Counted from the stretch's first letter, positions 1-7,812 are shown. The stretch: 51,407 bases of DNA from Herbinix sp. (GCA_029238935.1 JAQZBN010000023.1:1-51407); one strand, 5' to 3'. Notes: generated from the sequence alone by a model not told the origin. Numbers and translations: made by a program.

Positions 1-90
1 CCCTTGAAGACGACAAGGTAGATAGGACAGAGGTGGAAGTGTGGTAACGCATGGAGCTGACTGTTACTAATCGGTCGAGGGCTTGACCTA
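1..90 (+). rRNA. 23S rRNA, 3' end (partial)
   Basis: The first 90 bases match the conserved 3' end of bacterial 23S rRNA, including the stretch GTTACTAATCGGTCGAGGGC that ends domain VI. The gene enters from outside the window. No 5S rRNA follows; the next RNA gene is tRNA-Asn. Two small hairpins at about 101-146 are probably part of the rRNA processing stalk or spacer. The exact mature 3' end is uncertain by a few bases. Confidence 0.93.
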
Positions 91-185
91 AACAGGTTTT
101 ACAGTAAAATCGAGGAGCAGATCCTCGTAAGGAGAGTTTCTCCTTGGATGTACATTTTCGTGTGTAGTCAATAGTCAATTAAGAG

Positions 186-217
186 ACAGAAAATCCGAAT
201 AAGGCTTTCTGTTTTTT
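186..217 (+). terminator. Rho-independent terminator after 23S rRNA
   Basis: A 7-bp stem, ACAGAAA with TTTCTGT, is followed by a run of T. It sits between the 23S end and tRNA-Asn, so some transcripts of the rRNA operon probably stop here. Confidence 0.6.
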
Positions 218-240
218 CTGTTAAAGCTAACAGTTCATAT

Positions 241-312
241 TCCTCGATAGCTCAATGGTAGAGCACACGGCTGTTAACCGTGGGGTTGTAGGTTCGAGCC
301 CTACTCGGGGAG
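241..312 (+). tRNA. tRNA-Asn (anticodon GTT)
   Basis: A full cloverleaf can be drawn. The acceptor arm pairs 241-247 with 305-311, the anticodon loop is CTGTTAA with GTT at 273-275, and the T arm carries GGTTCGAGCC. CCA is not encoded. It lies directly after the rRNA operon terminator, as is common for tRNAs of Firmicute rRNA operons. Confidence 0.95.
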
Positions 313-412
313 TTCACTTTCTTCATGAGAAAGTGAAGTAGCAAATATAATAATGAAACATATAATAATGCATCGAGAAGATTTTAGAAAATATAATGAA
401 GGAAAAAGTTTC

Positions 413-446
413 TTGACGTATAAACGAATGATTGTTATAATATAAT
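413..446 (+). promoter_or_regulatory. Sigma-A promoter of tRNA-Cys
   Basis: TTGACG (413-418) and TATAAT (436-441) are separated by 17 nt; a second TATAAT overlaps at 441-446. It lies about 25 nt before tRNA-Cys, which therefore has its own promoter independent of the rRNA operon. Confidence 0.8.
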
Positions 447-471
447 AGCTACTAAGTTAATAACTTAATAT

Positions 472-542
472 GGCGACATAGCCAAGCGGTAAGGCATGGG
501 TCTGCAACACCCTGATCACCAGTTCAAATCTGGTTGTCGCCT
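472..542 (+). tRNA. tRNA-Cys (anticodon GCA)
   Basis: Acceptor arm GGCGACA (472-478) pairs with TGTCGCC (535-541). The anticodon loop is CTGCAAC with GCA at 504-506, and the T loop is TTCAAAT. CCA is not encoded. Its 3' third is repeated at 2130-2154, so this tRNA is the attachment site of a former integrative element and its 3' end has been rebuilt by the element. Confidence 0.95.
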
Positions 543-545
543 CTC
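521..545 (+). repeat. Attachment site copy 1 (tRNA-Cys 3' end)
   Basis: This 25-bp segment, the T arm and acceptor 3' half of tRNA-Cys plus CTCTC, recurs at 2130-2154 with one mismatch. Direct duplication of a tRNA 3' end around an integrase remnant is the classical signature of site-specific integration. Confidence 0.8.
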
Positions 546-554
546 AAAGAATGG

Positions 555-593
555 TCTCTAAACCTTTAAGAATAAGGGTTTAGAGATTTTTTT
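555..593 (+). terminator. Terminator of tRNA-Cys
   Basis: TCTCTAAACC pairs with GGTTTAGAGA around a short A-rich loop, followed by seven T. It ends tRNA-Cys transcription 13 nt after the gene. Confidence 0.85.
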
Positions 594-609
594 GTTGTTC
601 AGATAATTT

Positions 610-627
610 GGTGCAAGTAGGTGCAAG
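610..627. repeat. Integrase arm-type repeat, left end
   Basis: Two direct copies of GGTGCAAG spaced 11 nt apart lie just after the integrase remnant. The same paired GGTGCAA unit occurs near the right end (2055) and at 7878. Paired short direct repeats at element ends are typical arm-binding sites of tyrosine recombinases; that role is inferred. Confidence 0.5.
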
Positions 628-679
628 CTTTTCAACTTATGAAAATTCTTGCTTTTGAAGAACATATTCTTCTGTTATG

Positions 680-1267
680 CTAGTCTAAAATGCGGTTTAT
701 TTTGTTAAATCTCTCTGAACGTGGAGTGATATTTTTCAAATATTTATTTGTCATAATAAGAGACATATGACCAAGCTGTTCCTGTAGTTCTGTGTTTGTA
801 GTGCCATTCTTATGTAAAAAGGAAGAGGTGGAAAAGCGATCCTTATGGGAGGAACGGTATTCAATACCAAGTTCCAAACAGCACTTCTTAATCCGGCGGT
901 TAAATGTTACGGTTGATAGGTGTCTGGAGTCCCAAATGAACAGATACTCACTGTCTGGGTTAATAGCAGCTTAATATTCATTAAAATCCGTATACATGCT
1001 TTTGTCAAAGGAAGATAACGCATTCCTGCATCCGTATGACCTTTACAGTAGGGTACAATTTCGTTCCTCTCATTCATGAATGCATGGACGAAGATGTAGT
1101 CACCTTTGATATCGTCACACCGAAGACCTTTCAATTCGACAATACGAAGTATCATACAGAAATCCAACTTGATTGCTTAAGAGTATAAGTCATCATCATT
1201 CAAATGGTTCATGATACGCTTTCGTTCTTCTTGGGAATAGGGAAGTGTATCAAGTTCCGCTTTCATA
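680..1267 (-). pseudogene. Tyrosine recombinase (integrase), C-terminal half, broken
   Basis: Read on the minus strand from 1267, the frame gives MKAELDTLPYSQEERKRIMN, then an in-frame TAA at DDDLYS-stop, then a continuation with the first catalytic Arg (KGLRCDDI). A frameshift near 925 moves to the frame with GIEYRSSHKDRFSTSS and LGHMSLIMTNKYLKN. These are the second catalytic box (HxxR-like region and LGH) and the tyrosine segment (NKYLKN). Only about 195 residues of a usual 390-400 remain; the N-terminal arm-binding and core-binding domains are gone. It points towards attL as integrases of tRNA-targeting elements do. Two independent lesions make it a pseudogene. Confidence 0.85.
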
Positions 1268-1408
1268 AAGACTATCCATAATAATTTATTTGATTCAAGT
1301 GTAAGTGTGTAGATAATTATTTTGTAAAGTTACTTCATTTTCTGTAGCTAAAATCGTATAATTTTATTAATTGCAAATTCAGGTTGCGGAACTGCAACTT
1401 TAAATTGG

Positions 1409-1436
1409 TTGATACTATTGAAAAACACACTATACT
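1409..1436 (+). promoter_or_regulatory. Promoter of the XRE regulator
   Basis: TTGATA (1409-1414) and TATACT (1431-1436) with a 16-nt spacer lie 33 nt before the start codon of the XRE gene. Confidence 0.6.
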
Positions 1437-1469
1437 TTAGATAAAATAAAAAGAAGAGAGGTTGAAAAT

Positions 1470-2024
1470 ATGAGCTTTGCAGATAATCTACAATCAATTA
1501 GAAAAGAAAATCAACTTTCACAAGAGGAGTTAGCTGAAAAAATTGGAGTAAGCCGTCAAGCGATATCTAAATGGGAACAGGGAAGCGGTTATCCGGAAAC
1601 AGAGAAATTACTTATTTTATCACAAGAGTTGAATGTTTCATTAGACTATTTAATGTTGGGAGAAACAGGAAATGCAGTAAGTAGAAAATCAGTATCACAA
1701 AAAATAATTGCACCTACGGGGAAAATTACTATAAAATCATTTGATGGAAAATTAATTGTTAATTGCTATAAAGTTCTCGCTTCACAGGTAAAGTTTAAAG
1801 CAAGAACTGATGAACCACAATATTGGCTAATTGGTGTTAACAATGGTGCATTTTGGGGAGAACAATCAATAGTACTTGGGTGGTATGCGGATGAAGAGGA
1901 AATAAAAAAAGAAATGAATGATATTGCAGAGGCTATTAAAATAGGAGTTCCTGCATATGAATTAAAATATGCGTCAAAAGTAAAAAATAAAAAATTAAGA
2001 GTAAAAATTGATGAAAAAAAATAA
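1470..2024 (+). CDS. XRE-family HTH transcriptional regulator
   Basis: 184 residues. Positions 5-62 form a Cro/C1-type helix-turn-helix with LSQEELAEKIGVSRQAISKW, the classic recognition segment. The C-terminal 115 residues form a small, probably beta-rich domain (KITIKSFDGKLIVNCYK onward, lysine-rich end) that I do not recognise. The start follows GAAGAGAGG. It is the only intact gene inside the tRNA-Cys element remnant, between the dead integrase and the right attachment repeat, so it was probably the element's repressor or a cargo regulator. No operator was identified. The base composition is more AT-rich than the catabolic locus, consistent with transfer. Confidence 0.85.
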   Translation: MSFADNLQSIRKENQLSQEELAEKIGVSRQAISKWEQGSGYPETEKLLILSQELNVSLDYLMLGETGNAVSRKSVSQKIIAPTGKITIKSFDGKLIVNCYKVLASQVKFKARTDEPQYWLIGVNNGAFWGEQSIVLGWYADEEEIKKEMNDIAEAIKIGVPAYELKYASKVKNKKLRVKIDEKK

Positions 2025-2054
2025 GAGTTATGACATAGTTGTAACTTCTACTTC

Positions 2055-2113
2055 AGGTGCAAATTAGGTGCAACCAGTATAAGATATTGAAAACCATCCT
2101 TTCTATGCGGGTT
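2055..2113. repeat. Integrase arm-type repeat, right end (59 bp)
   Basis: It starts with paired AGGTGCAA units and continues to CCATCCTTTCTATGCGGGT. A close copy (58 bp, a few mismatches, one gap) lies at 7878-7935. It sits 17 nt inside the right attachment repeat, the expected place for arm-binding sites. Confidence 0.6.
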
Positions 2114-2129
2114 CTAGAACGGTTCAAAT

Positions 2130-2154
2130 AGTTCAAATATGGTTGTCGCCTCTC
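2130..2154 (+). repeat. Attachment site copy 2 (attR)
   Basis: 25-bp copy of the tRNA-Cys 3' end (521-545), one mismatch in the T arm. No tRNA 5' part precedes it, so it is not a functional tRNA but the displaced original 3' end. Confidence 0.8.
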
Positions 2155-2162
2155 TCGATGAA

Positions 2163-2206
2163 ATCCTCTAAACCTTGATAAAAAAGGCTTAGAGGATTTT
2201 TATATA
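2163..2206 (+). terminator. Terminator behind attR
   Basis: ATCCTCTAAACCTT pairs imperfectly with AAGGCTTAGAGGAT and is followed by a T run. It resembles the terminator behind tRNA-Cys, as expected if it is the original tRNA-Cys terminator displaced by the insertion. Confidence 0.75.
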
Positions 2207-2355
2207 TTCAGTTATTATATGTGAGTGTATGTAGACTTGTCAGAACCTTTGTAACTTGACTAAATACCTCATGTATGTTGTGACAATACGTAAAAACAAT
2301 GTGATTGCTAAAGAGTGTGTCTATAGTAGATTTCTGTTGCTTCAAAATTCATTTG

Positions 2356-4128
2356 TTATCTTACATACCAACTGGCTTGCTCACGATACATCTGAGCATA
2401 TTTACCATTCTGTTTCATCAACTGGTCATGGGTTCCCAATTCGCATATCTGGCCTTCTTCCATGAGTAAAATTCGGTCGGCAATTTTTGTTGAACCAAGC
2501 CGATGCGTTACTAAAATGGTGGTTTTTCCTTTCGCAGATTCTTTGAATAAACGAAAGATATTTGATTCCTCGATTGGATCAATAGCCGCTGTCGGTTCAT
2601 CGAGTATAATCACATCATAATCACGATATATCCCTCGTGCAATCGCTATACGCTGCCATTGACCACCGGATAGTTCGGTTCCGTCAAACTCTCGAGAAAG
2701 TATTGTGTCAAAGCCGTTAGAAAGATGAGCAAGCTGTATTCCTGCTTCGCAAGCTGCCATCTCCACTTCATTATGAGCATTTACATCGCTAATCATAATA
2801 TTTTCTTTTGCGGTTAATTTGTAACAGATAAAGTTTTGGAATACGCTTGATATACGGTTAAATCGTGACTTGGAAACATAATTACGAATATCAATACTGC
2901 CATACTGAACCGAACCGGATGTTGGATGATAAAGACCTATAATTAGTTTTGTGAGTGTAGTTTTACCTGATCCATTTTCACCGACAATCGCAAGAGTCTC
3001 ACCTCGTCTAATAGAAAGATTCACGCTATTTATCACATTTTTATTACCTCCCGGATAAGTAAACGAGATATTATCAAGATAAATATCTACATTTTTATCA
3101 AGAGTATCAGTATGACCTTCTTCTTTCGTTACGTTGAGAAACTCGTGTGTAAAGGAAGCAGTACCAATCTCCTTTAAAACATCGCCACAGTATACTATAA
3201 TTTTATCGAGTACGCCGCTTATACGCTCCACGGAGTAGAATACAGTGGCGAATGCGCCGACGGAAATAGAATCATTTATTACATAGTAAATCAATAGAGC
3301 GAGTATACCCGCATAACCCAACATATTCACAGACCTCAACAACAATTCGACACGGGCAATTTTATGTTCCGTTTTCATAGACGATTTATTAAAGCGCTTT
3401 ACAGAATCTAAAAATAATTCGAAGAAATAACCTACCGCTCCTAGGGTACGGGTTTCTTTCGCATACTCTTTTCCTGTGATACAACGTTCCAAGTATTCCG
3501 TTTGCCGCCTTAGTGCTGCGTTTTCTTCTTCAAAACGGCGCACTATACTTGCTCGCAGTATCTGCGCGATTAAAACGGATGTGAAAATAATAAATATAGC
3601 CAGAACCAAGAGCGGCTTTATACTGATCAGAAATAAAGTTGTGAATATTAGGTATGGAATAAAATGAAAAACGATTTGGACTACAGTACGACCTGCTGAG
3701 GGAGCATCCTCGCTACCAATCTGTGCTTTTTTCATCTGGTCGAAAGTATCAGATTTCTCAAAATCGATTAACGGAATACGTTGGATACGTTCGTGGTATT
3801 GCGCCATTAAAAATCCGCTTCCTCTGCGCCAAAAATAACCTTGCCCAAGCCATTCCAGGATATTTACTAACGGGCTTGCTAGAAGCAAAATAGCCATTGG
3901 TAGGGCAGCTATAATAACATTGTTCATGGGTAAAACGCCTTCGATAAATTCCGCTACCGAATCGAAAAGATAGCGCATTGCGAATAATTCACCCACTTGA
4001 ATGGTGCATAACAATGCGGATACAATTATGAGTCCCAAAAATAGGGGAGGGTGTGCACGCCAGCAATGAATAATAATTCGCACCACTACTTTTATGTATG
4101 AAGCTTTTTGTTTTTTAGCGTTCATCAT
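2356..4128 (-). CDS. ABC exporter half-transporter, second subunit
   Basis: 590 residues. About five or six membrane helices fill residues 15-310, then a nucleotide-binding domain with Walker A GENGSGKT (383-390), signature LSGGQ (486-490), Walker B VIILDEP (506-512) and a normal D-loop AAIDP. This is the type IV exporter fold, one chain of a heterodimer with the gene before it (14-bp overlap, same family). The start follows AAAGGAG. The two proteins probably pump a drug, peptide or lipid-like compound out of the cell; the substrate is unknown. Expression is probably controlled by the attenuator in front of the partner gene. Confidence 0.88.
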   Translation of the reverse strand: MMNAKKQKASYIKVVVRIIIHCWRAHPPLFLGLIIVSALLCTIQVGELFAMRYLFDSVAEFIEGVLPMNNVIIAALPMAILLLASPLVNILEWLGQGYFWRRGSGFLMAQYHERIQRIPLIDFEKSDTFDQMKKAQIGSEDAPSAGRTVVQIVFHFIPYLIFTTLFLISIKPLLVLAIFIIFTSVLIAQILRASIVRRFEEENAALRRQTEYLERCITGKEYAKETRTLGAVGYFFELFLDSVKRFNKSSMKTEHKIARVELLLRSVNMLGYAGILALLIYYVINDSISVGAFATVFYSVERISGVLDKIIVYCGDVLKEIGTASFTHEFLNVTKEEGHTDTLDKNVDIYLDNISFTYPGGNKNVINSVNLSIRRGETLAIVGENGSGKTTLTKLIIGLYHPTSGSVQYGSIDIRNYVSKSRFNRISSVFQNFICYKLTAKENIMISDVNAHNEVEMAACEAGIQLAHLSNGFDTILSREFDGTELSGGQWQRIAIARGIYRDYDVIILDEPTAAIDPIEESNIFRLFKESAKGKTTILVTHRLGSTKIADRILLMEEGQICELGTHDQLMKQNGKYAQMYREQASWYVR

Positions 4129-5890
4129 ACCAACTCCTTTGACTGTTAAACATATTGGAATAAATGCCTTTTGCCGCCATCAGTTCATCATGTGTTCCAG
4201 TTTCGGCGATAACACCATTATCGAGTACAAATAACATATCCGAAAGTTTAGTTGACCCAAGCCTGTGACTGATTAGCAGCGATGTTTTATTCTTTGTTAT
4301 CTCCGTAAACCGTTTATATAACTTGCTTTCCATCATGGGGCTAAGGCTTGCCGTGGGCTCATCTAAAATCATAAAGGGTGTGTCGGCATATAACGCCCGT
4401 GCAATAGCGACCTTTTGCCACTCCCCACCTGATAGATCCGTACCGTCGACATATATTTTACCGAGTGGTGTGTTTTCATTTTTCGGTAACTTGGCGACAA
4501 CATCCTCAAGCTCTGCCAGGCAAATAGAAGATCGGAAGCTATTGCGATCGCTGCCAAGAGTTATATTGTTGATGAGTGGAATATAATATTTTGCAAAGTC
4601 TTGATATACGATAGAGAAAAGTTGGCGTAAATCACCTGAATTGTATTTAGAAATATCCACGCCGTTAATTAATATCTCTCCTTCAAAATCTCGATAAAAG
4701 CCAAGCAATATCTTGATAAGCGTACTCTTACCTGCACCATTTTTACCAATCAGTGAATATGATTTACCTTTTTCGATGATGAGATTAACTCCATTTAGTA
4801 CATAATTGCTTTCAGGCGTATAACGGAAACGCAGATTGCGTATTTCTAAACTGGTAAACGAAATGACCTTACCATTACCACTCACATTGTTATTGGTATC
4901 GCTTTCAGTCAGAGAAAAGAACGTTGTATAATCTCGCATATATTCGATATAACCGGTGGTCTCGCAAACCAACCTTGAGACTGTGCCTGTTATTATTTTT
5001 GCAAGTCCGATTAAGGCTCCGATGATTGACACATATAAGCCATGAGACATCGTTTTTTCACCCACAGGACGTAGCAACACTAAAACAGCCACAAGTACAA
5101 GTGCGTTTAAGATAAGACCGCAAGTGTTTACGGTGATTTCCTCTATGGCAATTTCTTTTGTTACTATGTTGCTTCTTTTTAGATGAGCAGCGGAAAATTT
5201 TTCGTTTATATAATCGCCGTAGCCAAATAACGTGCGCTCTGCAGCCGTTTCCCTTCCGACAAGTATGCTGGATAGATAATAATGCCTTCTTGTTAGTTTG
5301 GTTGTAACTACATCACTAGCATATATCGCTTTGCCACCCTTGCGAGCTATGAATGCAATGAGGAAGGCGCTGGCAATAAACAAAGGTAGCATCCACCAAA
5401 CATAGATGGCAAGAAGAGACAGTGTTCCAAAAACTTGAATCCCAAGCCGAATAATCCCAATGCTGCTATCTAGGATTGCCATCATCCGATCTTCCACGTT
5501 AGTGCAGACCCGTAAAATCAAATCCATTGTTTCAGGATTTTCTAAAAGCTCAAAGGAGGTACGTGCTTGTTTTTCTACTAATTGCGGCCGCAGATATTCA
5601 CGTAACGCGTTCTCAAGCGTTTTATTTGCTATGCGGAGGATAATTTGATTCACTTGCGAATATCCGTAATATCCTGCCATTAATATGAGCATAACAATGA
5701 CTGGAGCGAGTTTTCCATCACCGTTAACAAAAGTAACTGCATTATTGATGAAGGAAGAGATAACAAGTACCATGAGCGGTATTAACGCACCGTTAATAAT
5801 TTCAATCAATAATTTAATAGTTGCTGCTCTCGGCGCAAAACGAAAGCAAAAATTAACAGCACTTATTATGTTGTATTTTTTATGTTGCAT
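4115..5890 (-). CDS. ABC exporter half-transporter, first subunit
   Basis: 591 residues from the ATG at 5890, chosen because GAGGG lies 5 nt before it; a longer reading to 5953 would run through the terminator hairpin. The membrane domain covers about 25-310. The nucleotide-binding domain has Walker A GKNGAGKS (382-389), signature LSGGE (486-490) and Walker B MILDEP (507-512). The D-loop reads ASLSP, so the usual Asp is Ser, whereas the partner keeps Asp: an asymmetric ATPase pair. It is the first gene of a two-gene operon with a 250-nt leader containing a small ORF and a terminator, an arrangement typical of inducible resistance transporters. Confidence 0.88.
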   Translation of the reverse strand: MQHKKYNIISAVNFCFRFAPRAATIKLLIEIINGALIPLMVLVISSFINNAVTFVNGDGKLAPVIVMLILMAGYYGYSQVNQIILRIANKTLENALREYLRPQLVEKQARTSFELLENPETMDLILRVCTNVEDRMMAILDSSIGIIRLGIQVFGTLSLLAIYVWWMLPLFIASAFLIAFIARKGGKAIYASDVVTTKLTRRHYYLSSILVGRETAAERTLFGYGDYINEKFSAAHLKRSNIVTKEIAIEEITVNTCGLILNALVLVAVLVLLRPVGEKTMSHGLYVSIIGALIGLAKIITGTVSRLVCETTGYIEYMRDYTTFFSLTESDTNNNVSGNGKVISFTSLEIRNLRFRYTPESNYVLNGVNLIIEKGKSYSLIGKNGAGKSTLIKILLGFYRDFEGEILINGVDISKYNSGDLRQLFSIVYQDFAKYYIPLINNITLGSDRNSFRSSICLAELEDVVAKLPKNENTPLGKIYVDGTDLSGGEWQKVAIARALYADTPFMILDEPTASLSPMMESKLYKRFTEITKNKTSLLISHRLGSTKLSDMLFVLDNGVIAETGTHDELMAAKGIYSNMFNSQRSWYDER

Positions 5891-5923
5891 ATTTTCCCTC
5901 ATTTCATATTTAAAATAAAAAAA

Positions 5924-5951
5924 GCCCTGGTGTATAATACAACACCTGGGC
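5924..5951 (-). terminator. Attenuator terminator in the ABC exporter leader
   Basis: On the minus strand GCCCAGGTGT pairs with ACACCAGGGC (one mismatch) and is followed by seven T. It lies between the promoter and the first ABC gene, ending about 30 nt before the start codon, so it must be bypassed for expression. Its 5' arm resembles TATGCCCA slightly upstream, leaving room for alternative pairing with GGCATGGG. Confidence 0.8.
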
Positions 5952-5989
5952 ATAACTTTGAAAGTAAGTTTACAAAACTAAGCTTAAAA

Positions 5990-6115
5990 TCACGTTATTA
6001 TAGGGTCGTACTGGCAAAAATGGGCATAGTTATCCCTACCCATGCCAAAAACGAACAAAGCAGATGCGGTCTTAGCACGAAATAAACGAGTATTACACAA
6101 TGATACTATGATCAC
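5990..6115 (-). CDS. Leader peptide of the ABC exporter operon (41 aa)
   Basis: A GTG start at 6115 lies 8 nt after GGGAGG, and the frame runs 41 codons to TGA. The middle reads FVFGMGRDNYAHFCQYDP. The segment coding MGRDNYAHF can itself fold (GGCAT with ATGCC, or ATGGG with CCCAT). A competing ATG at 6117 is followed at once by TGA, a start-stop pair using the same ribosome site. The ORF ends 39 nt before the terminator hairpin. I infer a regulatory leader peptide whose translation decides terminator formation; not experimentally known. Confidence 0.6.
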   Translation of the reverse strand: MIIVSLCNTRLFRAKTASALFVFGMGRDNYAHFCQYDPIIT

Positions 6116-6145
6116 ATTTTTCGCCTCCCATAACATACTTGGTAA

Positions 6146-6174
6146 ATTATAACATAATGAAGCAAATACAACAA
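6146..6174 (-). promoter_or_regulatory. Promoter of the ABC exporter operon
   Basis: On the minus strand TTGTTG (6169-6174) and TATAAT (6146-6151) are 17 nt apart, giving a leader of about 250 nt before the ABC start. Confidence 0.65.
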
Positions 6175-6660
6175 TAAATAAATAGAAGTAATCATCTTAA
6201 GCTTGATCTAGTTTTTGGATAAAATACCATGAAAAACTCATATTGTCTTGCTTCATATACGTTTTCGTCTTTTCTTAGGTTCCGAGCGATAGGTAATAAA
6301 GGATAGAGTGAAAATCGAAACATAAACTAATATTAAAGTTGATAATATATGATGATATAGCCATGCAATAAATATTTGATTCTATAAATAATATTCCGTT
6401 GCTATTATCTGGAAATATACATCCCTCTATGTTAGAATAGAATAAAAACCAAGTCAATAAATTTGTACTTTATGTAGAAGGATGTATACTATAATGAAAT
6501 AAATTTACTCAAAAATAATATTGTGGTAGGATTGTAGTTGGAATATAAATCATGATTCGTAGTGCAGATAATATATAGGTTGTGTTAGATTGAATAGAAG
6601 AGTAAAATATATACTCGCTACTTTCGTATATTACATAATAGACACATAAGGGGTAGAAGA
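6175..6660. other. AT-rich intergenic region
   Basis: About 490 bases between the divergent ABC promoter and the sigma factor gene. Very AT-rich. The ORFs here look like chance readings with no ribosome site or recognisable product. I find no repeat, RNA gene or convincing sigma-A promoter for the sigma factor gene, which may be read from an ECF-type promoter I cannot identify. Confidence 0.4.
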
Positions 6661-7425
6661 ATGGATATTCTTGAGATTTATAATAATCACTATAAATCGA
6701 TATATAATTATGCTTTACGATTAAGTTGTCACCCAGAAGATGCATGCGACATAACACAGGAAACATTTCTTATTGCACTAGAGAAAATGACTTCTCTAAA
6801 AAATGATGAGGCTATTACAGGATGGTTAAGAACCATATGCTATCATCGGTTTATTGATCAGATTAGAAGAAATAAATATTTGGTAGAAGTGGATGATTGG
6901 GAGCAATTAGAGAAGGAAGGCGGTTTCTTGCAATCCTATGTATCCCAACCAGAAGATGAAGTAATCGTTTCGGAAGAAATCAGAGATTTACAAAATGGAT
7001 GTTTTCTTGCTATGGTCAGAAAACTGACATTGAACCAACGAATAGCCTTTTCGCTTGTTGATATGTATGGAATGAAAATAGAAGCTGTTTCAGATATTTT
7101 ACAGATATCTGTTTCAGCGGCAAAAGGGCTATTATATAGAGCAAGAATGAATATTGATTCTTTTTTTGCAAATCATTGTGAGTTAATGAATGAAAAAAAT
7201 CCATGTAGTTGTAAGGCCTGGATAGAATTTAGTAGTCAAAGAAATAACTTACAAAAAAGAACTAAGAAACTGATAGAAAAATTAGATTTTAAGAAGGATG
7301 GATATGTATTTAATGAATCAATACGAGCAAAAATAGAATATTTATACATAAACATGCCGGATAAAAAGCCTTCGGATGAATGGTATAATAATGTTTTAAA
7401 TATATTAAGAAAAAATTCTAAGTAG
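6661..7425 (+). CDS. ECF-type RNA polymerase sigma factor with C-terminal extension
   Basis: 254 residues. Region 2 spans 5-75 (YKSIYNYALRLSCHPEDACDITQETFLIAL is the -10 binding helix area) and region 4 about 110-170 (LTLNQRIAFSLVDMYGMKIEAVSDIL, then SVSAAKGLLYRAR). ECF factors normally stop near residue 170-190; this one has about 80 more, beginning with NEKNPCSCKAWIEF, a Cys-x-Cys that could bind metal. The start follows AGGGG. A carboxymuconolactone-decarboxylase-like gene follows 69 nt later, the same pairing known for ECF41-type sigma factors, whose extension also controls activity. No anti-sigma factor gene is adjacent. Confidence 0.85.
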   Translation: MDILEIYNNHYKSIYNYALRLSCHPEDACDITQETFLIALEKMTSLKNDEAITGWLRTICYHRFIDQIRRNKYLVEVDDWEQLEKEGGFLQSYVSQPEDEVIVSEEIRDLQNGCFLAMVRKLTLNQRIAFSLVDMYGMKIEAVSDILQISVSAAKGLLYRARMNIDSFFANHCELMNEKNPCSCKAWIEFSSQRNNLQKRTKKLIEKLDFKKDGYVFNESIRAKIEYLYINMPDKKPSDEWYNNVLNILRKNSK

Positions 7426-7494
7426 CGTATCTTTTGATTTCTTCATACGTCTTTATTTATAGAAACATATAACATAGAAAGAAGGATGAATGGA

Positions 7495-7812
7495 ATGAAA
7501 AAAGTTACAAAAGGATTTGAAATATTTATGAATGAAACAGAGGGTGTTGGTGCTGCTTTTATGAGTGCAATTATGAAAATGTCGGAGGTAAGTGCTTTAG
7601 AAAAAAAGGTCCATGAATTGGCTTATATTTCGGTATTAGTTACCGCCAAAATGTACGGTGGATTACCTTATCATATAGAACACGCAAAAATGTATGGAGC
7701 AACAACAGATGAAATTAAAAGCGCAATTTTACTTCCTATTCCTATTGTTGGACTTCAAGTAGCAGATGCCCTACCATATTTAAGCGAAGAATATACTCAT
7801 GAAGAAAAATAA
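7495..7812 (+). CDS. Carboxymuconolactone decarboxylase/AhpD-like protein without cysteines
   Basis: 105 residues from the second ATG (7495), which lies 9 nt after AAGAAGG; the ATG at 7486 touches the ribosome site. The helical CMD fold is suggested by KKVHELAYISVLVTAKMYGG and HIEHAKMYGATTDEIKSAI, the family's E-x-H and G-A-T-x-x-E-I pattern. There is no Cys in the protein, so the CxxC peroxidase centre of AhpD is absent. It probably forms an operon with the preceding ECF sigma factor, and CMD proteins are frequent targets or partners of such factors. The reaction is unknown. Confidence 0.75.
   Translation: MKKVTKGFEIFMNETEGVGAAFMSAIMKMSEVSALEKKVHELAYISVLVTAKMYGGLPYHIEHAKMYGATTDEIKSAILLPIPIVGLQVADALPYLSEEYTHEEK

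Larger units (their letters stand above)
521..2154. mobile_element. Remnant of an integrative element in tRNA-Cys
   Basis: A 1.6-kb segment bounded by two copies of the tRNA-Cys 3' end. It holds integrase arm-type repeats near both ends (610-627 and 2055-2074), a tyrosine recombinase broken by a stop and a frameshift, and an intact XRE regulator. It has no replication, transfer or capsid genes, so it is a deletion remnant and should be immobile without help from a related integrase. The two similar terminators at 555 and 2163 fit duplication of the tRNA-Cys downstream region. Confidence 0.72.

Noticed and set aside
91..150. Possible 5S rRNA between 23S and tRNA-Asn
   Set aside because: Only about 150 nt with two short hairpins and a terminator; no 5S conserved segments.
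792..974. Plus-strand 60-residue ORF over the integrase region
   Set aside because: It is the antisense of the integrase remnant and has no ribosome site.
5954..6085. Plus-strand ORF running from the ABC leader (67 aa)
   Set aside because: It reads against the attenuator leader; the minus-strand promoter, ribosome site and terminator explain the region.
6275..6766. Minus-strand ORFs of 60 and 85 residues before the sigma factor gene
   Set aside because: Low-complexity AT-rich translations without ribosome site or recognisable sequence; one overlaps the sigma factor gene.
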